This document shows positions 34,201 to 43,479 of a stretch of DNA of 43,479 nt, in pieces. The position numbers and the translations under genes were made by a program. Under the pieces are notes generated by a model. That model saw nothing but the letters and a program-made list of their open reading frames with translations, searched no databases and was not told where the DNA came from. The DNA is taken from contig JAFREE010000187.1 of NCBI GenBank assembly GCA_019400425.1, positions 1 to 43,479 of the forward strand. The letters are read 5' to 3'. How positions within the stretch are numbered: position 1 is the stretch's first letter; every line of letters starts with the position of its first letter. Source of the stretch: Hymenochaete sp. R1 (taxonomy: Eukaryota; Basidiomycota; Agaricomycetes; Hymenochaetales; Hymenochaetaceae).

Positions 34201-35283
34201 TGTAAGGCTTGCCCCGTCCTCGTCCTCGTCGATCTCGCTGTCAGGGGAGCTACCGGGCGAGTACTGCTGCGGAGGAAGGGGAAGAGCGGGCTGGGGTGCT
34301 GTAACATGATAGGGATGGCTGTGCTTTCCTGCTGGGGCCGGCACATTGTTCTGACTTGGGTTGGGTAACATGGGGGGCGTAGACGTTGGATGGGCAGTAC
34401 GGGGCGACAGAGGAGAGGGAACGCCCATAACGTGCCGGTTTTTGTTTTTGATCCAGTCTGAGAGGGAAGCACCCTTGTCGAGGAAGGAGTGGACGAAGCA
34501 GGGTGACTTAAGAGATGGGGAATACGCCGGCTGGGAGTGAGGACGGAGGCCTAGGGAATTGGAAGCGGATGGGTAGTAATGCTGCTGAGTGAGAGTGGAC
34601 GAGCTACCCGAGAGAGAGCCGGTGCTTTGAGAGGGGGAGAGATGGTATCCGCTCGAGCTCTGGTTGAGCGCGTTCGTTCCATCTTTAAGCGTCTGCATCA
34701 CAGAAGCCGGCATCGGCTTGAAGCTTGAAGCTGCTGACGTCGTCGTCACGGCCGGGTGAGAAGAGGAGGATACTGGAATCGGTTGAGGTGTGAGAGCTTC
34801 ACGCCCCCCATGAGAAGCATCAGCAGCGTTTGACTGATCTCCGGCCACGGTCGGATTGGATTGGCTAGACTGAACGTTTCCTTCCTTCATGTCTGCCGTC
34901 GTCGTCGTCGTCGTCGTCGTTGTCGTTGTCGTTGTGCGCTGATGGGGTGCAATTTCAGGCGAATTGGCTTCGAGCTTGAGGTCTGGGTTCCAGTTGTGCT
35001 GGTCCAGGTGCAAACTCGTGGGACGACTTCCGCGTCGAGACAGCGACGGCTTGATGGTGTCAAAGTCCTTGGAATCGCTAGACTTGCCTTTCTCAGCCTC
35101 ACGGCTCTGTTCTGAATGCGTTGACCCAGCTGAGGACGGCGCAGGCGAAACGGTAGAGGGTGTCATGGACGAAGAAGTTGAAGGCGTGGTCGGGGGTGTT
35201 GAGAAGAGGTCGTCGTCATCATCGACATTGGGCTCCGCGTGAAGCAGCCTACTCTGCAGTACCCGCAACATGCCTGTGCTCAT
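31287..35283 (-). CDS. NAD(+) kinase (UTR1/ATP-NAD kinase family) with long disordered ends
   Basis: Makes NADP(+) from NAD(+) and ATP. The minus-strand ATG at 35283 opens a Ser/Thr/Pro-rich region of about 380 residues with a poly-Thr run coded near 34898-34937. The conserved fold follows: [20 protein letters not shown], the ATP site [18 protein letters not shown] (GGDGT created across an intron), [55 protein letters not shown], and [20 protein letters not shown]. After [13 protein letters not shown] comes [17 protein letters not shown] and then a tail of about 330 residues, strongly acidic in its middle ([13 protein letters not shown]) and ending with a poly-Gln run (coded near 31379-31402) and [10 protein letters not shown]. 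Total about 1,150 residues, more than twice UTR1 length, because of the ends. Frames are open throughout. Confidence 0.88.
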
Positions 35284-36256
35284 CGTTTCTTCTTTCGTCG
35301 TTATCGTCGGGGTGGTGAATGAGAGAGAGAAAAGTTGCCTGCCAGAGACTGAAAAAAAAGACGAATTTTCGATGGATTCTCAAGACTTCAACCAGAGCAT
35401 CTATTATGTACGGATTCCGCACGTTCGGCATTGCCTGGACGACGTTTGGCGGCCGTCTTCATCTTTGATTTCCTTACGCTCAAACCACCACCATCACCAA
35501 TCACACTAATCCAATCTAAAACGAATTCCCTCTGTGCACTTCTTTCCCACTTTCCAGAGCCGAGACGTGCTCATTGGCCCGTTCGTCGCCGGTCACAGAA
35601 TGTCGTCAAGACTACGGCGACCCCCCATCCCATCGTCCCTTCGAGATAGATCATTATCACGTTCGTTTGCATTAAGGTCCCGTGAATCCGTGGCTTTGGG
35701 AACCGTACCAAATTTATCCCAGCAATCGGCTAGATGGTCCAATGGCTGCTCCACGTTTGAGTTCAGAGGCGGCACCAATCTCCAGGCGGCCTTATCACAG
35801 TGCCTTGCTTCCAACTTTTTATCGTTGCTGGGAACAACGCAGCAACCCGTGGGCGGTCTCTGAGGCACATCTTGACAAGCTCTACGTGTGGTGCATTGTC
35901 TACTGTTACGGAATTACTCTTTCAACGGCATCCTGACAGAGAAGCGTCACTGAATTATTATCGTAACGTACGATAACCCAAGGTTGCGCTACGCATTGAG
36001 CTTTGATTTGGGCAGCCCATCAAGGCTTTCGATCGTTTCTGTTTTGTGAAACTCACCGAGTGGGCCATCGTTCTTTGGTCTAACGGAGGCGAATGTGTGG
36101 CGTGTTGTTCATCCGAATGCAGGCGTGTTTGAGCTTCGAGTCGGGGATAACTAGGTTGGCTGTGGCATCAACAAAAACTTAAAAGTAAGAGGTTTCTTCA
36201 ATGCTACTCTTGAACTCGCTATCCTCCAATCACCCTCCTGGGCCCCAACTTTCAAA
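35284..36256. promoter_or_regulatory. Divergent promoter region between NAD kinase and the ABC transporter
   Basis: About 970 bases between genes transcribed in opposite directions. Small frames are present but none resembles a known family. No clear TATA box or tRNA seen. Confidence 0.45.
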
Positions 36257-39200
36257 ATGCAGTTCAAGGCAAGTAGTAGCCTTCAATCCATTGCATCCCC
36301 ACGTCGGTCTAACCCGCTTCCTTAGGACGATGGCACCCTTTTTCTGGGTCTAAGTATATCGGACTTAATGATCTCCATCCCACTTGCCATGATAATTATA
36401 ACGATCATCTACGATACGCTTTCTTTGATCCCATATCCAAGGTTTCTCGTGCGAATTGCAAGGTGGCTAGGACGACCTCTCAACCCGTGCCTCACTTTGG
36501 CAGATGTAGAAGAACTCGACGAGAGCGCCACACGTCAACCAAAAATCACCCCTCCCCGCTGGACATCTCGTCTCCTAGTTCTGTTACCTGCTCTAGGGGC
36601 CCTGGCGTCTTTTGTCATCCTTGTCATCCCGCCTGTTGAAGATTGGAAAAGGGACGTTGCTTACTGTATTGCCTGGGTGAGTATGATCGGATTCGTAGCT
36701 TCGCGTTGACATTAATAGTGTTCTGCAGCTGTACACCACGCTCAGGATAGCGTTTAAGAGACCCTCTAAGCCGCCTTATTTCTGTCTCGCATTCTTTGTG
36801 ACTGCAGCAGCGAGCTTCGGATACAGCTGCCTTTCCGTTCTGTCAGGGAGAGAGCATATCCCTCACGCAGGCTTTGCTGTGTTCGAGGCCTTGATGTTCC
36901 TCAATTGTCTCGCGTTGATCTACATCATAAGCACTCTTCCGCTTTTCGATAGACTACCGGGACCCAATGTTGCATCTGCGACCGAGGTACCTCTTGCCGT
37001 ACCTCACGATGTAAAACTCAACGTAGCTAACGCCAATTTAGTCTCCATCGCGCTGGAGAACAAACCCAGAGGATTCGGTCACATTGTGGCAATGGTGTTC
37101 TTTCTCTTTTATGAACAGACTTCTCAACTTGTCGTTGGAACGGAGACTCGAGCCCGATGATATCTGGACTCTTTCACCGTACTTTAATCATAAGTTCCTC
37201 TTCACGAAATACGTCGCATTCAGGGAAAAGTGAGTTATATATCTGAGGTGATATGAGGGTAGATGATGATACGCTATCCTCTCAGATCACCTAAAAGCTC
37301 GGTTCTCAGGTTTCTGATAAGTATGAACTCCTTGGACATGTTTCTGGCGATTTCCCTCGAGTTCGTTCCTGCTTTCATTGGTAACAACATTTCTCCTGCC
37401 TTTCAAAAGTGCTGTCTCACGTGCCATACTAGAATTCATACCCGTTTTCTGTCTCCAACAGATCCTAAAATCCTTCGAGACTAAAGGAGGCAATGTTGGA
37501 TTCACTTCTGCTTATTTCTACGCTTTGCTGGCTCTCGTATCGAACATCACAATTTCCTTCTTCATTCAGTTTCAAACGTACCATAGCAGGAGAGCGTACG
37601 AGAGAACTAGAGGCATGGTAAGTCGTCGTTACATGTACTTCGTTTGGTAGGTTCACTCATAAATATCGCATGGTAGATTGCTTGCATTATCCATTATAAA
37701 GCATTGAAAAGATGCGAATCGTCCGGCAAAGTGAAAGAAGGTGGCAATGCTGATCCAACATCGATGGAGGGAGCATCTTTAGGGCGAATAGCTAATCTCA
37801 TGCGGTACGTTCATTTTAATTTTCATTGAGGAAGAGTATTTGTTTGATTGGAATATTCTTGATCTAGTGGTGATGGATACGCTGTCGCGGATCGATTCTG
37901 GCAGGTCTCGACCCCTTGCACTTTGACGGTCAGGATTATCCTTTGTCTTTGTTTCTTGTATCAGTGGGTACCAATTTATCGGTCTGCGTGAGAAATGAAG
38001 CTAAGTTGACATGTATAGGATCCTTGGTTGGAGCGCTCTCGGTGGTGTAGCGGTGATTGTAGTCGCTTGGTCGCTCAACTATCCGTTAGCAAAGTATAAC
38101 ATATTTGTGCGTGCCACTTCTCTCATCTACATCTGTTATTCGGTTTAATTCATTGCATTATAAAACTTAGATTACACGCGAAACCTGGAAAGCTAAGGAT
38201 GTACGCATGTCCGGTATCAACGAGATCTTCCAGAACATCCGATTTCTGAAATACTATGGATGGGGTGAGGAGTAATCATCAATAAAATTCATAGCCATCT
38301 TAATATTTTTGAATAGAGAACCATTGGGCGAATACAGTCTTGGGCCAGAGAGAACGAGAGCTGGCTTGGAGGGTGAAAGAGAATATCGTGTCAGCATTGA
38401 TGTCTTTCATTTGGTACGTACTCTGGGGCATATTTGTTTTCTTCCTTTCCGTGACTTACTACATTGTTCATCTAGGATATCTGTTCCGTCAGCTATGGCC
38501 TTCTTCACTTTCATGTTCTATACCGTGGTAGCCGGAGAGACCCTGACAGTGTCCAAGACTTTCACTTCCTTAGCTCTGTTCTCGACGCTCATTTTCCCTC
38601 TGTCGTATTTCCCACATGTTATTTTTATGCTTCTACACGGTAAGATTTCCGTCTCTTTTTCATCGTGATCATAAACTCAAAGTGACGTTTCATCTAGCCT
38701 ACGTATCGCTGCAACGTATAGACAACTTTCTCAGAGAAGACGAGGTTCCGGCGTGGGCTTCCGAGCTCAAGCGCGAGCGACCCGTATTTGTGGACGAAGT
38801 TGGCTTTGAGAACGCGACTCTTGTTTGGGACGGAGAGGAAGACCAATTTCGCCTCGGCCCATTGAATTTCACGTTCCCTCCTGGTCGATTAAGCTTAGTA
38901 ACGGGCCCCACCGGCTCTGGGAAAACCGCTCTGCTCTCAGCTTTACTAGGAGGTAAGTAATGAACCGGTGACCTCTGAATGTGGCATGGACCGATTACCG
39001 ATTTGAATTTAAAACAGAAATTAAATGTATAAGGGGCAAGGTGATGATCGACAAGTCCAATCACCAGGTTGCTTACTGTGCCCAGAATCCATGTACGTCG
39101 TTTTTGGTTTTCCGCAGTGCGATAGTGCCAGCTAAAAATGATATTCTAAGGGCTTGAGCACGGAACCATACGAGATAACATCGTGTTCCGATCGAGAGGC

Positions 39201-42200
39201 GGGTATGACGAAGATCGATACCGCAAAGTTGTCAAAGCTTGTGCTCTTGAAAAAGATCTCGATATGTACGAGGCCGGTGACCAGACAGGTAGGGCTAGAT
39301 GGAATCGTTTGTTGGTGTCTCTGATGAGGGTTTCTTCATGTAGAAATCGGCGAGAAAGGAGTATCGCTCTCAGGCGGGCAGCGGGCGAGAGTTGCACTTG
39401 CTCGCGCTTTCTATTCGGAAGCATCGGTGCGTAAAGTCACTGGGCCTTGATCGCGTCGTACTAATAGTGGTTTCTCGCGGTCACAAAGGTTATTCTTCTG
39501 GATGACCCGTAAGCCGATAACCATTTCCGCCCTTTCTCATATGATTGCTTATTGTCATACCAATAGGCTAGCTGCGGTTGATATGCACACGTCGAGGCAC
39601 TTGGTCGAGCATTGTTTTTCTGGCGAGCTCGCCAAAAGAAGGACTATCATCCTTGTAACTCATCACATCTCGGCATGTTTAAATACCGCACATACTTTGC
39701 TTGAGATGGGAACTGGCAAAGTATCGAAGATCGGCACCATCGCAGACTTGCAGAAATCAGGCCTTCTGAAAATCGTGATAGATGCCGAGGACGAACAGAA
39801 AGACGTGCCTACGACCATTGAAAACGAAGCAGATGCTCAAACCGATAGTGTCAAAGCGCCGGATGACAATCCTTCCTCGTTGAGCAGGCCGAGCTGGCAA
39901 AAGGAACCGAGCTCAAAAGGAAAACTCATAGATGAGGAGTTTCGAGCGGAGGGTCGGGTCACGACGCAATCCTATCTCACTTACATTAAAGCTGCTGGCT
40001 GGAGATTGTGGATCCCGATTTTATGTCTCATGCCTTTCTTGAGAGTGATCGAGATTGGTACAAGCGTGGGTATTTGATTTTCTGTTTAATGAGCCCTTTC
40101 TCACCAGTACATTTGCAGCTTTACCTTGCGAAATGGTCGGGAGCATACGAAAAAACAAACATAACCATATTCCAAAATTTGACAATCTCTAGCCGACTCG
40201 ATCTATCAGATTTACTTCCTCCTCCGGAAGAAAATTCGAAGCCGTGGTTGTTGATCTACCTCGGACTTTCTTTCCTATCCGCTTGCACCACCCTTGCTTA
40301 TATCGGTGTCGGATATTATGCCAGTCTTCAAGCTGGAAGGAACCTCTTCTCGTGGATGTTACTCCGCCTCGTCCGTGCCCCATCTCGGTTCTTCGATGTG
40401 ACACCCTTAGGACGTGTTCTGAACCGGTTCACAGCAGATATGAGCACGATCGATTCACAGATTCTTGGTGATATCCAGACTGCCATATCCGGGTCTTTGA
40501 CGTTCATTTCCTCTTTTCTGTTCATTGCTTTCGTTATTCCGGAGTTCGCACCTATCGCGGTACTCATTGCATGGCTATTCGCACGCATGTCTCCTAAGTT
40601 CATACGCGCTTCGAGAGACCTGCGACGATTGGAGTCGGTAGCCACTTCGCCGGCATTTGCTGGATTCGACGAACTTCTTCGTGGTGTGATTCATATTCGC
40701 GCTTTTGGGATGGAGCACGAATTTCAGAACTCTTTCTTCAAGAAGGTTGACCTCTTTCAAGGTATTTTGTGACAGTCATTGCTTTACTGATATGCTGACT
40801 GTCTTGCTGTATCCCGCCATTGATAGGATACGATCATGTTTTCGTAAGTTTATTGATCAGCAGCGACATCAAACTAATAATAGAACATTGACTTTCGCCG
40901 ATCTGACAGAACTTAACGTCCAACTGGCTCAGATGGCGATTCGATAGTCAGTATAACGCTCTGGCCAATTATTTGTCCGTGATTTTCTTATGAAATATTC
41001 TTAGCTTTGGGAGCTATCATTGTCTTCCTAGTGACAGTCTTCACCTTGTATACGGGATCGATAGGAGGCATTGCTGCTGTCGTAATTATGCAAGCAACAT
41101 CATTTGTTAATGCGTCACGACAGATAGTCGGGTGCGTCCATCTGAATACATTTGTTATATATTGGTCCGCTTATTCTCCTCGAAGAGTTACAGCCAGAGT
41201 GGAACTTGATTTCAACTCTGTTGAACGTGTTGGCGAGTATCTTGAAGTTCCACAGGAAGCTCTAGCCCATGCGGAGAGCAAGCGACCGCCTCCTGAATGG
41301 CCGTCGAAGGACGGAAATCTGGTGGTTAAAGATTTGACAGTGTCGTACGCCCCGGGGCTCCCGCCTGTTTTGAACGAGCTGAGTTTTACGATCAACGCGA
41401 GAGAAAAGATCGGTGTCGTGAGTTTCTTCGGAAAATTCCCGGCAGCTAAGTCTGGTATTAAAGGTTGTTTACAGGTTGGTCGAACAGGATCTGGTAGGGT
41501 TTTCAAGTGCAAGTCGCTAGCTGGCTCGCACGATGTCTGATATTTTCGTAGGAAAATCAACGCTTGCGCTAGCTCTGCTACGGATGATTGAACCATCTGA
41601 AGGGAAAGTTGTGCTGGACGGTATTGATGTTGGGGCAATCCCTCTGGAGGACCTCCGGTCTAAGATAGTACGTGACCCTTCTGTTGTGTTCTTCAGCGTT
41701 GCAATTTATGTGAAACACAAAACCAGACAATAGTCAGCCAAGACGTCTCGTTGTTCTCTGGCTCACTGCGGAGCAACCTCGATCCGTTCGCAGGACACAC
41801 AGACGTCGAATGCTGGGATGTGCTACGCCGTTGCAGCCTTGTAAAGACTGAATTAGACTCCGTTGCGTTAAACGAAGGTGATAACAAAGGAGCGGATTCG
41901 GAGGAGATCAAGGAGGGCATCAGTGGGCTTGATGTTGTCATCAACCCATCTGGTTCACTGAGTGCCGGCGAAAAGCAGCTTGCGGCCATGGCACGAGCCA
42001 TTTTGAGGAAATCTAGAGTAGTCATTATGGATGAAGCTACATCACAGATCGACGTTGCTTTGGACGACAAGGTAATCATGTTTCCAATTCCAGGTATTGT
42101 CATGGTGCTGAAGCTCTTTTTTGAAATAAGATTCAACGGACAATTCGAGAGGAATTGGCTGACACGATGGTAATGACCTTTGCCTTAATACGAACCGCCC

Positions 42201-42419
42201 GAGCCTGAATTTCTTTCATAGGTGATCACTATTGCACATCGTCTGAAGACTATCATCGACTATGACAAGATTCTCGTTCTCGGTCCCGGAGGTAGAGTTA
42301 TGGAGTTCGACACCCCCCGAAATCTCCTTGACATTGAAGGGGGTATCTTCCGTGAGATGTGCAAAAATAGTTCTGACTGGGATGAACTTTGGGAGCTTGC
42401 GGGTCGTGGGACGTCTTGA
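36257..42419 (+). CDS. ABC transporter, ABCC/MRP type (full-size)
   Basis: A full ABC exporter with an extra N-terminal membrane region, two TMDs and two NBDs, split into more than 20 exons. Exon 1 is the 12 bases 36257-36268 with a GC-AG intron. Next are about six helices to VASATE, then SPEDSVT-like NPEDSVTLWQWCSFSF and the ABCC linker LEPDDIWTLSPYF. TMD1 runs to about 38700. NBD1 has Walker A GPTGSGKTALL, QNPWLEHGTIRDNI, signature LSGGQRARVALARA and Walker B VILLDDPLAAVD. TMD2 includes SRFFDVTPLGRVLNRFTADM. NBD2 has GVVGRTGSGKSTLALALL, SLFSGSLRSNLDPF, signature LSAGEKQLAAMARAIL, Walker B VVIMDEATSQID and the H-loop ITIAHRLKTIIDYD. All exons can be joined in frame to the TGA at 42417-42419. 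NBD1 has Asp in place of the catalytic Glu, as in many ABCC proteins. The substrate is unknown; it may be a drug, toxin or conjugate. Confidence 0.85.
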
Positions 42420-42931
42420 AAAACAGGCATACATAAATGAATATAACACTAGTACTTGTAAAATAAATATATTACTGCATGCCTCACACCACTCACGTCG
42501 GGGGATGAAAAAAAAAGGCGAGTCAGACATGAAAATAAAAAGGATCTCAGAATCAGAGATATCCAAGCACATCGATATGCAGGATCGCCATGATTGCAGT
42601 TGTGGGTGCAGTGGTAAACGTAGGACTTGGGAGTAGATGATTGTTGCAGTCTCGGCTTTTTAAAAAAATCTGGGACAGCTCAACGCTATGGGCAAGGCAA
42701 CGAGAGAACGATATGAGTGTTTCTCTATTCTTCACCCTTTTATCTAGCGTTTTTTATAATCTACGTCGAGGTACGAAACCTAGAGCGTCGGAAGCTAGAA
42801 ACGGACTTAGCCTTCAACAAGGTCGCACCTCTTCATACCGTAAGTCATCTTGCTAGCCCTTAAAGTTGACATTGACAAGCTCAAGAAAGCCGCTGAAATC
42901 GCGAAAAGATAGCATCGATGATCTGTGTAAG
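42420..42931. other. Intergenic stretch between convergent genes
   Basis: About 510 bases holding the 3' ends of the ABC transporter and COG5. A copy of CACTAGTACT lies 28 bases after the ABC stop (42447-42456). No recognised gene. Confidence 0.5.
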
Positions 42932-43479
42932 CTACGGTAGGGATCTTTGCAAGACCGTACGAGCTGTATCCACAAACAATTTGACATCATCATCGCTTCT
43001 ACTCTCATGCTGTTTGTCCCCACCGTCGACTTTCTCCCAGTGGGACAGAACGCCTTCCACAAGTGTCATTGCTTCCGTCTCAGAGTGCTCATCAACCCAC
43101 AACACGTATTCTGCCTCGCTCCAGCCATGTAACGCGTGCGGTAGCGGCAACACTTTGGGAGCTCTAACAAGGATGTGGTGTAGTACAATCAAAGGTGGAA
43201 GGCCCGTTGTTCTTGTCGGATTACTCAACATGTTGGTTTCGAGAAACAGTAGCGGACTAAGGGAACGTTATCAGTGCGCCCATTGATTCTACAAAATGCA
43301 GACTAACCGCATGGCCCTCAATACCCTATATTCGTCGCCGATGATGTCCAGCTTGACTCCGCTCCCTCGTTTATTAGAAGACCCACCTTCCGCTAAGAAA
43401 GCGCTAAGCCCAAACTCAAGTTCAGTCATGTCACTGGTGAGCTGCAGTTTGCCGCCCTCGCCAAGTGGCTTTACGATCG
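42932..43479 (-). CDS. COG5: Conserved oligomeric Golgi complex subunit 5, C-terminal part (truncated by window edge)
   Basis: COG5 is a lobe-B subunit of the COG tether, which guides retrograde vesicles at the Golgi. Two minus-strand exons are present. One runs from the window edge to 43308 (GEGGKLQLTSDMTELEFGLS, GDEYRVLRAMR). After a 51-nt GT-AG intron (43257-43307) the last exon, 43256-42932, reads RPLLFLETNML, PPLIVLHHILVRAPK, LPLPHALHGWSEAEYVLWVD and ends VLQRSLP with a TAG at 42932-42934. The W-S-x-x-x-Y-x-x-W-x-D-x-H-x-x-x-E pattern and PLLF agree with the C-terminus of COG5. About 165 residues of some 800 are inside the window. Unlike the copy at the left end it has an intact donor and open frame, so it is probably the functional gene. 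Confidence 0.8.
43403..43479. repeat. Exact 77-base terminal inverted repeat, right copy
   Basis: Reverse complement of bases 1-77, ending exactly at the window edge. It lies inside the second-to-last COG5 exon. Confidence 0.95.

Noticed and set aside
1..43479. Giant mobile element bounded by 77-bp terminal inverted repeats
   Set aside because: The repeats lie inside COG5 exons, end exactly at the window edges, have the length of an assembler k-mer, and no transposase, tyrosine recombinase or integrase gene is present.

Overview
The window reads as a complete assembly contig from a filamentous basidiomycete, most likely an Agaricomycete mushroom. Genes are split by many short (about 50-80 nt) GT-AG introns, with occasional GC-AG introns. 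5' leaders are pyrimidine-rich, gene order is compact and mixed-strand, and the gene content is fungal: a fused betaine-lipid synthase, a DCAF7/WDR68 protein, a PDK1-type kinase, ILV6, an NAD kinase, a CNT nucleoside transporter and an ABCC transporter. I see no prokaryotic, viral or transposon coding genes, no CRISPR and no rRNA. All gene models here were spliced by eye.

Left part (1-8.5 kb) is a decayed accessory stretch. It holds a broken copy of the 3' end of COG5 (1-350), a seven-helix receptor-like gene with one apparent frameshift (1095-2520), a nonsense-riddled TLC-domain pseudogene on the minus strand (3070-3830), a lysophospholipase/phospholipase B pseudogene whose downstream exons remain recognisable (4470-6645), and then an apparently intact TLC-domain gene (7460-8496) that is the paralogue of the broken one.

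Middle part (9.4-36 kb) is housekeeping. In order: BTA1 betaine-lipid synthase (+), a PDK1-like kinase with a C-terminal PH-like domain (+), ILV6 acetolactate synthase regulatory subunit (-), a low-complexity protein of unknown function (-), a His/Ser/Arg-rich protein with a CipC-like core (+), a DCAF7-type WD40 protein (-), an intron-containing initiator tRNA-Met (+), a concentrative nucleoside transporter (-) and a long NAD kinase (-). No operon-like pathway grouping is visible; ILV6, NAD kinase and BTA1 belong to unrelated primary pathways.

Right part (36-43.5 kb) holds a large apparently intact ABCC-type transporter (+) with very small exons, followed by the C-terminal exons of an apparently intact COG5 gene (-), cut by the window edge.

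The two window ends are an exact 77-base inverted repeat lying inside the two COG5 copies. The exact 77-base length, stopping at the edge on both sides, looks like a shared terminal k-mer of a de Bruijn graph assembly and not like transposon ends. The most biologically interesting signals are the cluster of five CACGTT (Pho4-type) sites in the BTA1 promoter, the pseudogene cluster at the left, the intron in initiator tRNA-Met, and the P-loop of the ABC transporter being split over three exons. I do not see convincing evidence of an undescribed multi-gene system.
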